Source: Desulfoluna spongiiphila
GTDB lineage: Bacteria > Desulfobacterota > Desulfobacteria > Desulfobacterales > Desulfolunaceae
Direction: 5' to 3'
Assembly (NCBI RefSeq): GCF_900101345.1
Contig: NZ_FMUX01000003.1
Coordinates: 300,200-364,199, forward strand
DNA length: 64,000 nucleotides
Shown piece after piece: positions 44,848 to 54,701 of this stretch; position 1 is the stretch's first letter, and each line of letters opens with the position of its first letter. Position numbers and translations under genes: made by a program. The notes under the pieces were generated by a model, which had not been told where the DNA came from, did no database searches, and was given only the letters and a program-made list of their open reading frames with translations.

Positions 44848-46673
44848 ATGATGGCAGTCCAGCACCACGACGAGTCCCGGATCTTTCTGGAACGTGAACA
44901 GCACCTTGCCCGGATGATTCGTCGGCGGATCCCCCGTTACGAAAACAAAGTGGCCTTAAAAGACCGGGCCGACGGCCCCTGGATCAGTATCACCTGGAAA
45001 GAGATGGGAGAGACGGCAGATGCCCTGGCCAGGTCCCTTCTGGCATGCGGTATCGGCCCCGGGGATCGTGTGGGCATCTTTTCACAGAACCGCTCCGCCT
45101 GGACCCTGGCCGATCTGGCCATCCTCTCCATTCGCGGGGTCACCGTCCCTGTGTATGCCTCAAACTCCGCCGACGAAACCGCCTACATTGTAAAGGACGC
45201 CGGGATTACGCTCCTTTTTGTCAACGACCAGGAGCAATACGATAAAGCCATTTCCATGGCATGTCCCGGGAGCCCCTTAAAGACGGTGGTGGCCTTTTCC
45301 CCCAAGGTTCGGCTGAGCCCGGAGGTCGAAAGCTATTGCCTGGACGCCTTTCTCTCCCTCGGCATCAAGCAGGGGCTCAAGCGTGCCCTTGACCACCATC
45401 TCTCCGAGGCAAAGGGAAGCGATCTCTACACCATCATCTACACCTCCGGTACCACCGGCACCCCCAAGGGGTCCATGCACACCCACGAGAGTATCCTCAC
45501 CGGGCTTTACAGCACCGGCCACCCGTCGCCAATGACAGAAAAGGATGTCTCCCTGAGCCTGCTGCCCCTGAGCCACGTCTTTGAACGAAGCTGGACCTGG
45601 TTTGTCCTCTGCCGGGGCGCTAAAAATGTCTATTGCCACGACCCCGACGAAGCCCGGTCTTTTCTGGCCGAGGTCAAACCCCACTACATGGTCAGCGCCC
45701 CCCGGCTCTGGGAAAAAGTCTACACCACCGTCATGGAAAAACGGCACCGGGCATCCCCTGTTCGAAAGGCCCTCTTTCGGTGGGCCCTTGGCATTGGCGG
45801 CAGGCGAAACCACCTGAAGAACAGCGGCCACTCCGTGGGACTGGCCCTGAAAATCAAATACGTCCTGGCAGGTTTTCTGGGATTGGGAAAAATCCGGGCC
45901 ATAGCCGGGGGACGGGCACGGTTTCACCATGTGGGGGGGCTCCCCTGAATCCGGACATTGCTGATTTTTTCATCAGCGCGGGCATTCCCATCGGCCTTGG
46001 CTACGGCCTCACCGAGGTCTTTCCCCTCTGCGTTCGAAGCCCCGGGGACACCGCCCTTGAAACCAGCGGAAAACCCATCCCCCTGATGGAACTTCGCACG
46101 GGGGACAACGGAGAGATCCAGACCCGGGGGCCCTGCGTGATGCAGGGATACTGGAACAGGCCCGAGGAGACCACCAGGGTCTTTACGCCGGACGGGTGGT
46201 TCAAGACCGGCGACGTGGGGTGCATCACCCCGGCAGGCCATGTCTGCATCACGGACCGGCTCAAGGAGCTCATCATCACCTCAGGGGGCAAGAGTATTGC
46301 CCCCCAGACCATCGAATCCGCCATCAAAGAGGACATCTATGTGGAGCAGGCCGTGGCCGTCGGGGACGGCAAGCCGTACGTCTCCGCCCTGGTGATCCCG
46401 TCGTTTCCCATCCTGGAATCCCTGGCCGAGGTGATGGAACTCTCCTGGGAAGACAGAGAATCCCTGGTAAACCACCCGGAGATCGTCAGCTTCTATAAAT
46501 ACCGCATCGACCAGTACACCCAGCGCCTGGGCCGCGTGAAAAAAATCAAACGCTTCACCCTGCTCCCGGTGGAGCTGACCCAGGGGGCCGGAGAGCTCAC
46601 CCCCACCATGAAGGTAAAACGCCGCGTGATCAATGAGCGCTACGCCCGGGTCATTGAAGCGATGTATGCCTGA
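44848..46673 (+). pseudogene. Long-chain acyl-CoA synthetase (AMP-forming), frameshifted in a G7 run
   Basis: The gene encodes about 608 residues of an ANL-family fatty-acid:CoA ligase in two frames. The first ends after GGRARFHHVGG; the second resumes at APLNPDIADFFISAGIPIGLGYGLTE. The break is the run of seven G at 45933-45939; one more G restores frame. Motifs are YTSGTTGTPKGSMHTH (ATP binding), GYGLTE, GWFKTGDVG and a late LKELIITSGGKSIAPQ. It would activate fatty acids for degradation or lipid synthesis. The lesion may be true decay, slipped-strand switching or a sequencing error. Confidence 0.88.
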
Positions 46674-46687
46674 TGGCTGGAAACAAC

Positions 46688-46725
46688 ACGGCCCCCACAG
46701 CCTGTACCAGGGCCATGGGGGCCGT
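46688..46725. terminator. Stem-loop between convergent genes
   Basis: ACGGCCCCCA and TGGGGGCCGT form a 10-bp stem with an 18-nt loop. It lies just after the acyl-CoA synthetase stop and before the end of the small leftward gene. The run of A after it does not give a classical U-tail on the plus strand. Confidence 0.45.
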
Positions 46726-46770
46726 AAAAAACGGGTTCGCCCAAAGACGATATCACACCAGCCGGTGGTT

Positions 46771-46935
46771 TCAGGGGGTGCTTCCGGTGAGAAGCAGATA
46801 TATAAACACAGCCAGCACGGCCACGGCAAACACCCCGGCAACCATCCACACGGTGCTCTTCTCCCTGCCGGGCCCCTCATGGGCTTCGCGCTTCTTTTTC
46901 TTTCTGTATTCAGATAATTTCACAACTTTTTTCAT
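46771..46935 (-). CDS. Small basic single-helix membrane protein
   Basis: This 54-residue protein starts at ATG 46935 (AAGGAT upstream). It has a very basic amino end (MKKVVKLSEYRKKKKREAH) and one C-terminal helix ([21 protein letters not shown]). The pattern fits a small inner-membrane protein with its N-terminus inside. I do not recognise the family. A reading frame extending 36 codons upstream is possible but less likely. Confidence 0.55.
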   Translation of the reverse strand: MKKVVKLSEYRKKKKREAHEGPGREKSTVWMVAGVFAVAVLAVFIYLLLTGSTP

Positions 46936-47310
46936 CGCCCGATGATCCTTCCACGAAACATGAATTAGCCACAACCCCTGCCGTAGCGGCCCTTCCGGGC
47001 CGTAGTACGATGTCCCGAAAACATCCGTGGCCCTTTTCATCACACCGCGTGACGCCGACCACCAACTGTCTCTTTCTCATAGTGATGTACAAGGAATGGC
47101 GTTTTTTTTCCAGTCCCTCGTATTTGTATACGGTCTCCCTTTGCCCTTCGGCCCCCTTCCGGACCGCCCGAAGGCTCAGCCCTGAAAACGGCCCCGCTGT
47201 ATCCTTTTGAACCACCCTGCTGTATCCATGGATACTTTTTATCCCAGCCGGTCCCTGGCCCCCTGCCCGCGCCTTCCCAGACCCTTCGAATCAATAGGAC
47301 ATTATATTCA
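46936..47310. other. Intergenic region without supported gene
   Basis: The only structure seen is a short hairpin around 46981-47007 (CGTAGCGGCCC / GGGCCGTAG). Short open frames on both strands have no protein-like features. Confidence 0.45.
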
Positions 47311-47475
47311 ATAGTTATTACTTAAATAAAAAACCTGGCATCGTTCATGCAATACCTCTCACACGAAACGGAGCACCGGCAGAAGACTCACCCCCCCTCG
47401 ATTCTTCTGCCAGCAAAACCACCGGAGCCCCGTTCAAGTCACACCGCTATGGGCGGGGCTCCGGTTATTTTATCG
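47310..47475 (+). ncRNA. Candidate small RNA with C-rich loop and terminator
   Basis: An AT-rich stretch (47290-47335) that could hold a promoter precedes two consecutive stem-loops: GGCAGAAGA / TCTTCTGCC (47378-47411) with a loop containing CCCCCCC, and ACCGGAGCCCCG / CGGGGCTCCGGT (47421-47465) followed by TATTTTAT. No coding gene ends here, so the terminator needs a transcript of its own. A C-rich loop is typical of RNAs that pair with Shine-Dalgarno sequences. Start and length are guesses. Confidence 0.4.
47421..47465 (+). terminator. Terminator of the candidate small RNA
   Basis: A perfect 12-bp GC-rich stem, ACCGGAGCCCCG / CGGGGCTCCGGT, has a 21-nt loop, and TATTTTATCG follows. Confidence 0.65.
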
Positions 47476-47855
47476 TACCTGACACATTGAAAAACGACAT
47501 CCCACCTGCGGACGGGCTCTTCCGTCTGCCCATTTCCAAAACACAGCAGCAAAACACATGTTACTCAACCAACCCGCTCCGGTGCGCCCCCCCGCACCGG
47601 AGCCCCCCCCTTTTTTTCGCCAGACACACGACAACCTTTGCAAGATGGGCCCCCCGGCCCGTTTCCATTTCATCCTAAAAGTGGTACAACGTCCCTGCTT
47701 CACAGGTTACCCGGCCATCGGCAGGATGGGCCGGAACACGTCACCGTCGACCGCGCCTCGCAAGACCATCACCTGTTACACGGAAGCTGAACCGCAAAAA
47801 AACTCTCCACGTACGCGACGATTTGCGAGGCCACCAGAAAATAAGGCGACCAATC

Positions 47856-48941
47856 ATGAACGATCGGATACACAATTTCAGTGCCGGCCCCTCGGCCCTC
47901 CCCACCGCCGTGATGCAAGAGATGCAGGAGGACCTGCTGAGTTACCGGGGCAGCGGCATGTCTGTGATGGAAATGAGCCACCGGGGTGATCTTTTTATGG
48001 GGATCATCGACGAGGCACGCACGCGCATCAAGCGCCTGTACGGCCTGTCCGATGCCTACGAGGTTCTTTTTGTTCACGGAGGCGCAAGCCTGCAGTTTGC
48101 CATGGTCCCCATGAACTTCATCGGTGAGGGGCAGACCGCCGAGTATATTGAAACCGGCACCTGGTCCACCAAGGCCATCGCCGAGGCCCGCATCCAGAAC
48201 AAAGGGGTTCGGGTGGCCGCCAGCTCCGGGGACCAGGACTTCACCTGTATCCCTGAGGTCAAAGGCCTCTCCGCCGAGGCCCCCTTTGTCCACATCACCA
48301 CCAACAACACCGTCCGCGGCACCCAGTGGCACGACCTGCCCGACACCGGCGGGGTGCCCCTCATCGCGGACATGTCCTCGGACATCCTGAGCCGCCCCCT
48401 GGACACCCGGCCCTTCGGCATGATCTACGGCGGCGCCCAGAAAAACATGGGGCCTTCGGGAACGGCGGTGGTGATCCTTCGCAAAGACATGGTGGAAAAG
48501 ATTCCCCACAACCTGCCCACCATGCTCTCCTACCGCACCTATGTGGAGAAGGAGTCCATGTTCAACACCCCGGCCACCTTCCCCATCTATGCCATCTCCC
48601 TGGTGACCAAATGGCTGGAAGAGACCGTGGGAGGCCTTGCCGCCATGGAGGCCGTGAACACACGCAAGGCAGAAGCCCTCTACGCCCTCATGGACGAAGA
48701 CGACTTCTACTGCGGCACGGCGGCAAAAGAGAGCCGCTCGTTGATGAACGCCACCTTCCGCCTCCGAAACCGCGAGCTGGAGCCGCTGTTCATTGAAAAA
48801 AGCCTTGAGTGCGGCCTGGCCGGTCTCAAAGGGCACAAATCCGTGGGCGGTATCCGCGCCTCCATCTACAACGCCGTCTCCGAGGCCTCGGTAGAAGCCC
48901 TGTGCACCTTCATGGATGACTTCAGGCGAACAAACCGCTGA
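47856..48941 (+). CDS. serC: Phosphoserine aminotransferase
   Basis: This 361-residue PLP enzyme converts 3-phosphohydroxypyruvate and glutamate to phosphoserine in serine synthesis (and the analogous step for vitamin B6). The start IHNFSAGPSALPTAVMQEMQ and YRGSGMSVMEMSHRG are diagnostic. The PLP lysine is in YGGAQKNMGPSG, and the C-terminal GLKGHKSVGGIRASIYNA is also typical. ATG 47856 is used; an 11-codon upstream extension is unlikely. No serA or serB is adjacent. Confidence 0.96.
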   Translation: MNDRIHNFSAGPSALPTAVMQEMQEDLLSYRGSGMSVMEMSHRGDLFMGIIDEARTRIKRLYGLSDAYEVLFVHGGASLQFAMVPMNFIGEGQTAEYIETGTWSTKAIAEARIQNKGVRVAASSGDQDFTCIPEVKGLSAEAPFVHITTNNTVRGTQWHDLPDTGGVPLIADMSSDILSRPLDTRPFGMIYGGAQKNMGPSGTAVVILRKDMVEKIPHNLPTMLSYRTYVEKESMFNTPATFPIYAISLVTKWLEETVGGLAAMEAVNTRKAEALYALMDEDDFYCGTAAKESRSLMNATFRLRNRELEPLFIEKSLECGLAGLKGHKSVGGIRASIYNAVSEASVEALCTFMDDFRRTNR

Positions 48942-48989
48942 GCAAAATCCCAAGGGCCTGCGCAAAAACAAAACAGACAAAAAAGCAAT

Positions 48990-49031
48990 GCCTCCGGCGG
49001 CAAGGTGTGCCACCTTGAAAGCAGGTAGCGG
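48990..49031. repeat. Dispersed repeat fragment after serC
   Basis: GCCTCCGGCGGC plus the second hairpin AAGGTG-tgc-CACCTT and GAAAGCAGGTAGCGGC are present; the main hairpin is absent. Confidence 0.7.
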
Positions 49032-49117
49032 CATCTTTCGTTAAAACAGCGCATTTATCCTGTGCGCGAGTCCCGAAGGGACCGCCCCTGCCCGGCCCGT
49101 GGAGAAAACCCGTTGCA

Positions 49118-49807
49118 ATGAAAGAGAGATCACAGCATTATAGTATGACTGACAAGGCCTTTGATTCGTGGAAACAAAAGGTGCCCCTGCTCACAGGCAG
49201 CGCCTTTCAAAAGGTGGAAAAAGCGGTGAACCGGAGGAGAAGCCTCGCCTCCGTTTTTCCCGCCGAAAAAAACGTCTACCGGGCCCTTGCCCTTACGCCC
49301 TTTGACCAGGTGAAGGTGGTGATCCTCGGACAGGATCCCTACCACGGCAGCGGCCAGGCCGACGGACTGGCCTTTTCGGTGCCCGAGGGCATCAAGACCC
49401 CGCCGTCCCTGCGCAACATCTTCAAAGAGGTGGCGCGGGATACCGGGCGCCCCTGCGAAGATGCCGCAACCGACCTGTCACGCTGGGCGCTCCAGGGGGT
49501 CCTTCTCCTCAACGCGGTGCTCACCGTGGAGGAGGGACAGGCCGCTTCCCATACAAAGCTGGGCTGGCAGCAGATCACCGACGGCCTCGTGCACGCCTTG
49601 AGCCAGGGCCGGTCCGACCTCGTCTTCATGCTCTGGGGAGGCTATGCCCGGGGCAAAAAAGACCTGATCGACGCGGATAAACACCGAATCCTCGAAGCCC
49701 CACACCCCTCGCCCCTGTCGGCACACCGGGGGTTTATGGGCTGCGGGCATTTTACCGAGGCCAACCGCTTCCTTGAATCAAAGGGAAAAATCCCCATTTG
49801 CTGGTAA
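49118..49807 (+). CDS. ung: Uracil-DNA glycosylase (family 1)
   Basis: This 229-residue enzyme removes uracil from DNA. The water-activating Asp is in ILGQDPYHG (Asp73), followed by GLAFSVPEGIKTPPSLRNIF. LLLNAVLTVEEGQAASH and the catalytic-loop HPSPLSAHRGF complete the family-1 set. The length equals that of E. coli Ung. ATG 49118 and ATG 49145 are both possible starts; ribosome-binding sites are weak for each. It lies between serC and a cyclophilin gene, each pair separated by a repeat fragment. Confidence 0.95.
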   Translation: MKERSQHYSMTDKAFDSWKQKVPLLTGSAFQKVEKAVNRRRSLASVFPAEKNVYRALALTPFDQVKVVILGQDPYHGSGQADGLAFSVPEGIKTPPSLRNIFKEVARDTGRPCEDAATDLSRWALQGVLLLNAVLTVEEGQAASHTKLGWQQITDGLVHALSQGRSDLVFMLWGGYARGKKDLIDADKHRILEAPHPSPLSAHRGFMGCGHFTEANRFLESKGKIPICW

Positions 49808-49813
49808 ACGAAC

Positions 49814-49842
49814 CCGCAACCTGCGTTCAAGGTGGCCGGAGG
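49814..49842. repeat. Dispersed repeat fragment after ung
   Basis: The fragment GCAACCTGCGTTCAAGGTGG joined to CCGGAGGC is a remnant of the 3' end of the repeat, with part of the second hairpin deleted. A relic of the TGAATAG end (GAGCTGACCAATTAC) follows. Confidence 0.55.
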
Positions 49843-49950
49843 CTTTTTTTAGAGCTGACCAATTACATCGTTTTATTCATTCATGCATCAGGACGCCTTA
49901 ACGATGCAGACATATCATTACCCACCCTTCGACCTTAGGAGAACAACACC

Positions 49951-50475
<525 letters not shown>

Positions 50476-50488
50476 CATCATCGAATAA

Positions 50489-50685
50489 AGCCTCCGGCAG
50501 CCCTGCCGGGGGCCAACCTCTTGAAAATCCGACAAACAGGCCTTAAAGACATATTTTTTCAGTTAACGCCTGCACACATACGACTGTGATTTGACCCGAG
50601 GAACGAGGGACAAAGCGCATTCGTCACCAGCTTTCAAGGTGGCACACCTTGCCGCCGGAGGCCGTTTTTTAAGAACTGAATAGTT
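50489..50685 (+). repeat. Structured repeat copy between cyclophilin and phosphodiesterase genes
   Basis: It opens with GCCTCCGGCAGCCCTGCCGG (hairpin). The main hairpin at 50580-50624 has loop GAGGAACGA (50598-50606). It continues with CAAGGTG-gca-CACCTTG, GCCGCCGGAGGC and CTGAATAGTT at the end, just before the next gene's leader. Confidence 0.85.
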
Positions 50686-50707
50686 TTTCATACCAGGACC
50701 ACTCCCC

Positions 50708-51364
50708 ATGCAGATTCTTCTTCTCTCCGACATCCACGGCCACACCGAACATCTCGTCAAACTCCAAGACGCCATTGAGAAGGCGGACCTCGTCTGCCTC
50801 TGCGGGGACTTGACGAGCTTCCAGGGCCCGGCCGCCGCGTTGCGCGTGGTTGAGGCCGTCAAAAAGCCCCTGGATCAAATCGTTGCGGTGTCCGGAAACT
50901 GCGATGAAAAAGCGGTGGAGGAGAGCCTGACAAGAAAAGGGGTGGGGATCCATGGAAGGGTTCGGCAGATGGGCGGGGTATCGCTCCTGGGGCTGGGGGG
51001 ATCCCTCATCACCCCCTTTGGCACCCCCAACGAGTACAGGGAAGAGGAGCTGGCATCCGTGCTGGAGCGTGCCATGGAAGAGACTCCGGCAACGCCTCCC
51101 CTGGTGCTTGTCTCCCACCAGCCGCCATGGGAGTCCTGTGCCGACCTCCTGGCCTCGGGGGTTCATGCGGGAAGCCGCGCCGTGGCAGAGTTCATCGACA
51201 CCCACCGGCCCGTGGCCTGCCTCACCGGGCACATCCACGAATCCTGCGGCATCGAAAAACAAAACGGCACCCTCATCGTCAACCCGGGCGCCCTGGCCCA
51301 GGGCCGGTATGCACGGGTCGTTGTGACGAAAAAGGGCGCCGAAGCGGAGCTTGGCACCCTTTAA
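50708..51364 (+). CDS. Calcineurin-like metallophosphoesterase (YfcE/MJ0936-type)
   Basis: This 218-residue metallophosphoesterase shows all metal-binding motifs: LLSDIHGH, CLCGDLTS, SGNCDEK, SHQPPW and TGHIHES. Such small stand-alone enzymes hydrolyse phosphodiesters, but the natural substrate is unknown. ATG 50708 is the only reasonable start. The gene faces the leftward outer-membrane protein gene, whose stop is only 4 bp away, so the two transcripts converge without a terminator between them. Confidence 0.9.
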   Translation: MQILLLSDIHGHTEHLVKLQDAIEKADLVCLCGDLTSFQGPAAALRVVEAVKKPLDQIVAVSGNCDEKAVEESLTRKGVGIHGRVRQMGGVSLLGLGGSLITPFGTPNEYREEELASVLERAMEETPATPPLVLVSHQPPWESCADLLASGVHAGSRAVAEFIDTHRPVACLTGHIHESCGIEKQNGTLIVNPGALAQGRYARVVVTKKGAEAELGTL

Positions 51365-51367
51365 AAC

Positions 51368-52405
51368 CTACAGCAACTTGAGGGTGTATCCCAGCTGCAG
51401 CCCGGCATCGGGGCTGTTGTCGAAGAAGAAGAGATTCTCGATGATTCCGAACTCCAGCACGCCCGGCCCCACGATCTTTTTAAAACCCATGGTCAGCTCC
51501 ACCACCGGCTCGTCAAGTTCCGGGTAATCCGCCACGGCCGAGGCGTGGTTGAGGCTGACGACCCAGGAAAAGGTCTCGCTGGGCATGTACTCAAGGCTGT
51601 TCATGGTGGAGAACCGGAAACGTTCCAGGTCCAGGTTGTCATCCCCGTCCCGGGTATAGACGGTCCCGCCCACGCCGTGATAACCGGACACAGCGCCCCA
51701 CTGCCAGCTCCAGATTCCCTGGAGGGTCAGGTCGGTACCGCTGTTCTCCTGGCTGTCATAGATACGGGAGGTGGGAAGCTTCACGATGGCACGCGCCGTC
51801 AGCATCGGCCACTGGGAAACCAGCATGGAAGCCGAAAGCTGCACGTCCCCGGTGATGACCCGGTTCAACTCATCGCTCTTGTCGTGGGCCACGTCGTTTC
51901 GGTCCACGGTAATGTAGTGGCTGGAGTCCCGGGACCAGTCATCCCGGTTGTGCTGCCCCACCCCCACCATGGAGTGGAACCCCTCGATAAACCCGTCTAA
52001 AACACCGCCCCCCTGGATGGCCACGGGAATCTCAAACCCCAGGGTCACCCGATCGCCGACCCGGTAGAGAACGGAAGGAACAAACGCCAGGGTTTCCACG
52101 TCAAAAAGAAAGCTTCCGTGCTTCAATTCATCGGTATCGTCAAAGTCGACCCAGTCAACGGACCGGTCCGACTCCACATGGTACACCCAGGTGTTGAGCC
52201 AGCGAACATCCATGCCCAGCTCCACCCGTCCCGGCATGGAATCGGTGAACGGGCTGGCAAAGGCGGGGACCGTCCTGAAAAACTCACCGGCCCCCAGGGC
52301 GGGTATGCGGAAAGGCCCCAGTCCGGCCGAGGCAGAGGAAGGAAACAACACCTGACAAGCAAACAACAAAGGTAACACAAACAACAACACCCAACGGCAA
52401 CGCAT
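51368..52405 (-). CDS. DUF3187-family outer-membrane protein
   Basis: This 345-residue protein starts with a signal peptide (RCRWVLLFVLPLLFACQV...SSASA) from ATG 52405, which has GAGG seven bases upstream. The rest alternates polar and aromatic residues as in an outer-membrane beta-barrel (WLNTWVYHVESDRSVDW, VLYRVGDRVTLGFEIPVAI). It ends LGYTLKLL. It resembles DUF3187 proteins, whose function is unknown. It is convergent with the phosphoesterase gene and divergent from the ABC transporter at 52813. Confidence 0.8.
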   Translation of the reverse strand: MRCRWVLLFVLPLLFACQVLFPSSASAGLGPFRIPALGAGEFFRTVPAFASPFTDSMPGRVELGMDVRWLNTWVYHVESDRSVDWVDFDDTDELKHGSFLFDVETLAFVPSVLYRVGDRVTLGFEIPVAIQGGGVLDGFIEGFHSMVGVGQHNRDDWSRDSSHYITVDRNDVAHDKSDELNRVITGDVQLSASMLVSQWPMLTARAIVKLPTSRIYDSQENSGTDLTLQGIWSWQWGAVSGYHGVGGTVYTRDGDDNLDLERFRFSTMNSLEYMPSETFSWVVSLNHASAVADYPELDEPVVELTMGFKKIVGPGVLEFGIIENLFFFDNSPDAGLQLGYTLKLL

Positions 52406-52812
52406 CAAACACCTCATACCAACTTGAATATCCCAGGGCTCGGGCAATGAATCAGAATACACATGAACTCAGCAGGCCGCCTCAGCGGTGATGCCTGCCA
52501 ACAGACCATGACGGCAGTCATCCCTTTACCTTATCGACAGATGCGCATTTTTTTTTACCGGAACCCTTATCTCCCCCCCCGGAGCATCCTTATACGCACC
52601 CCTCCTTAGCACAGCATCCGATGAAAAAACACAGGCAAGTAGGAGCGCGTTCTTATAGATAGAAACATTTTCATTGCGGCAGCCGCTTTTTTTTGGTTAT
52701 ATTCGGTCGTCATCAAACCCAACGCTGAACGTCGACAAACCCAAGGCCGACTGATTTCAGGCGGGTCCATCCTTGAACACCGCTCTTTTTCCAAGGGGAG
52801 ATTTAAAAAACA
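52406..52812. other. Divergent promoter region with a small terminator-like hairpin
   Basis: At 52676-52694 GCGG-cag-CCGC is followed by eight T. This could act as an attenuator about 120 bp upstream of the ABC operon, although the stem is short. No other feature is visible. Confidence 0.4.
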
Positions 52813-53799
52813 ATGAAACGCCTTACCATCTTCATATTGGCCCTTGCGGGCCTCCTTATGCTCACGACCGCTCCGGCCCTGGCCAAAAAACCTGTCATTG
52901 TCGGCATCTCAAAAATCGTGGCCCATCCGGCCCTGGACGCCCTTGAAAAAGGGGTCATGGACGGCATCACCGAAGACTACCCGCGAGCCATCTTCGACCT
53001 GCAGAACGCCAACGGCGAGATCTCCACCGCCGCCTCCATCGCCCAGAAGTTCAAGGCGGAAAAGGTGGACATCTCCGTGGGCATCGCCACCCCCACGGCC
53101 CAGGCACTTGTAAACACCATCAAAAACCGCCCGGTAATCTACTGCGCCGTCACCGACCCCGTGGACGCCGGCCTCATCGGCTCCTTTGACCGGGGTGAAA
53201 AAAACATCGCCGGGGTCTCGGACATGACCCCCGTCAAAGAACAGATCAAATTCCTGGCCAGCGTTAAAAACATCAAGAGCCTGGGCCACATCTACTCCAG
53301 CAGCGAAGTCAACGCCGTGCGCCTGGCCGAGCTGGCCGAAGAGGCGTGCCGGGAGCTGGGCATCGCCTTTGTCCCGGCCACCGTCAGCAACTCCGCCGAA
53401 GTGAAACAGGCCATCCAGACCATCATCCGGCGCGTGGACGGCATCTACATCAGCAACGACAACACCGTGGTCTCGGCCCTGTCCGCCATCACAGACGTGG
53501 CCGCCAAACACAACAAACCCGTCATGAGCGCCGACCCCAGCTCCGCCGAAACCATCCCGGTCCTTGCCGCCTGGGGCTTTGACTACTACAAAATGGGCCG
53601 CCGCACCGGCCGCCTCGTGGCCGAGATCCTCTCCGGGACCAAGCCGGAAACCGTCCCCACCATCTTCATGACAGACCCCTCGGACATCGACCTCCTCTTA
53701 AACCTCGATGTCGCCGAATCCCTGGGTCTCTCCTTTCCCGAAGAGGCCGTTAAAAACGCAGCCACCCTTGTGAAAAATGGCAAGATCATCAAACAATAA
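52813..53799 (+). CDS. ABC transporter substrate-binding protein (ABC_sub_bind, TrpX-type)
   Basis: This 328-residue periplasmic receptor has a signal peptide (KRLTIFILALAGLLMLTTAPALA) and the two-lobed fold of PF04392 (VGISKIVAHPALDALEKGVM, GIATPTAQALVNTIKNRPVI, VTDPVDAGLI, YISNDNTVVSALSAI). Family members such as TrpX bind aromatic amino acids, but substrates vary. It is the first gene of a three-gene ABC operon with permease and ATPase. The ligand cannot be assigned. Confidence 0.92.
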   Translation: MKRLTIFILALAGLLMLTTAPALAKKPVIVGISKIVAHPALDALEKGVMDGITEDYPRAIFDLQNANGEISTAASIAQKFKAEKVDISVGIATPTAQALVNTIKNRPVIYCAVTDPVDAGLIGSFDRGEKNIAGVSDMTPVKEQIKFLASVKNIKSLGHIYSSSEVNAVRLAELAEEACRELGIAFVPATVSNSAEVKQAIQTIIRRVDGIYISNDNTVVSALSAITDVAAKHNKPVMSADPSSAETIPVLAAWGFDYYKMGRRTGRLVAEILSGTKPETVPTIFMTDPSDIDLLLNLDVAESLGLSFPEEAVKNAATLVKNGKIIKQ

Positions 53800-53813
53800 G
53801 TTGGATAGGCGAA

Positions 53814-54701
53814 ATGATTGAAGGTATTTTTGTAGAGGGCCTGATCTACGGGATCATGGCCCTCGGTGTTTTTTTCACGTTTCGGATCCTGGATTTTCCG
53901 GATTTGACGGTGGACGGTTCTTTTCCCCTGGGAGCCGTCATCATGGCCATGGCCATCCAGAAAGGGATCTGCCTGTCCGCGGGGATCCTCCTCGCCTTTT
54001 CAGGAGGAATTGCCGCCGGAGCGGTGACGGCCGTCATCCACAACAAGCTGAAGGTCCCCCACCTCCTGGCCGGGATCCTCACCATGACCATGCTCTACTC
54101 CGTGAACATCCGCATCCTGGGCAACCGGGCCAACCTGCCCCTCATGCGGAAGGAGACCCTCCTGACCAAGGCCACGGCCTTCACCCACGGCACCCTCTCG
54201 GAGACCTGGACCCTGCTCCTCTTTTTTGTCCTGGTGGTGCTGGTCATCAAGGTCCTCATGGACCTCTTTTTCCACACGGACATGGGCCTCACCTTCGGGG
54301 CCATGGGGGGCAACACCCAGATGGTGATCTCCCAAGGGGTGAACCCGGCCACCTACAAAGTCATCGGCGTGGGCCTGTCCAACGGGCTGGTGGCCCTGTC
54401 CGGGGCCTTTGCCGCCCAGTACCAGGGTTTTGCCGACGTCAATCTGGGACAGGGAATCGTGGTCTCGGGTCTTGCCTCGGTGATGCTCGGGGAGTTTCTC
54501 ATCCGTTCCAACCGCATCTCCATGCTCACCCTGAGGGTGGTCATTGGCGCCATCTTCTACAAGGCCATCATGTTCCTGGGAAGGTATTACGGCTACACCA
54601 TCCACCTGACCCCCAACGACCTGAAACTTGTCTCCGGCATCCTCATCATCGGCGCCCTTGTGGTCACCCAGATGAAAAAGCCCGCAAAGGGGGCCAAATG
54701 A
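53814..54701 (+). CDS. ABC transporter permease (TrpY/BPD_transp_2 type)
   Basis: This 295-residue inner-membrane protein has eight or nine helices of the LivH/RbsC-related permease family. Typical stretches are IYGIMALGVFFTFRILDFPDLTVDG, HLLAGILTMTMLYSVNIRILG and GQGIVVSGLASVMLGEFL. It begins 14 bp after the binding-protein gene and overlaps the ATPase gene by 4 bp (ATGA). It forms the membrane channel of the importer. Confidence 0.92.
   Translation: MIEGIFVEGLIYGIMALGVFFTFRILDFPDLTVDGSFPLGAVIMAMAIQKGICLSAGILLAFSGGIAAGAVTAVIHNKLKVPHLLAGILTMTMLYSVNIRILGNRANLPLMRKETLLTKATAFTHGTLSETWTLLLFFVLVVLVIKVLMDLFFHTDMGLTFGAMGGNTQMVISQGVNPATYKVIGVGLSNGLVALSGAFAAQYQGFADVNLGQGIVVSGLASVMLGEFLIRSNRISMLTLRVVIGAIFYKAIMFLGRYYGYTIHLTPNDLKLVSGILIIGALVVTQMKKPAKGAK

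Noticed and set aside
47431..47460. tRNA-like GTTCAAGTC motif
   Set aside because: It lies in the loop of a terminator hairpin, and no acceptor, D or anticodon stems can be formed around it.
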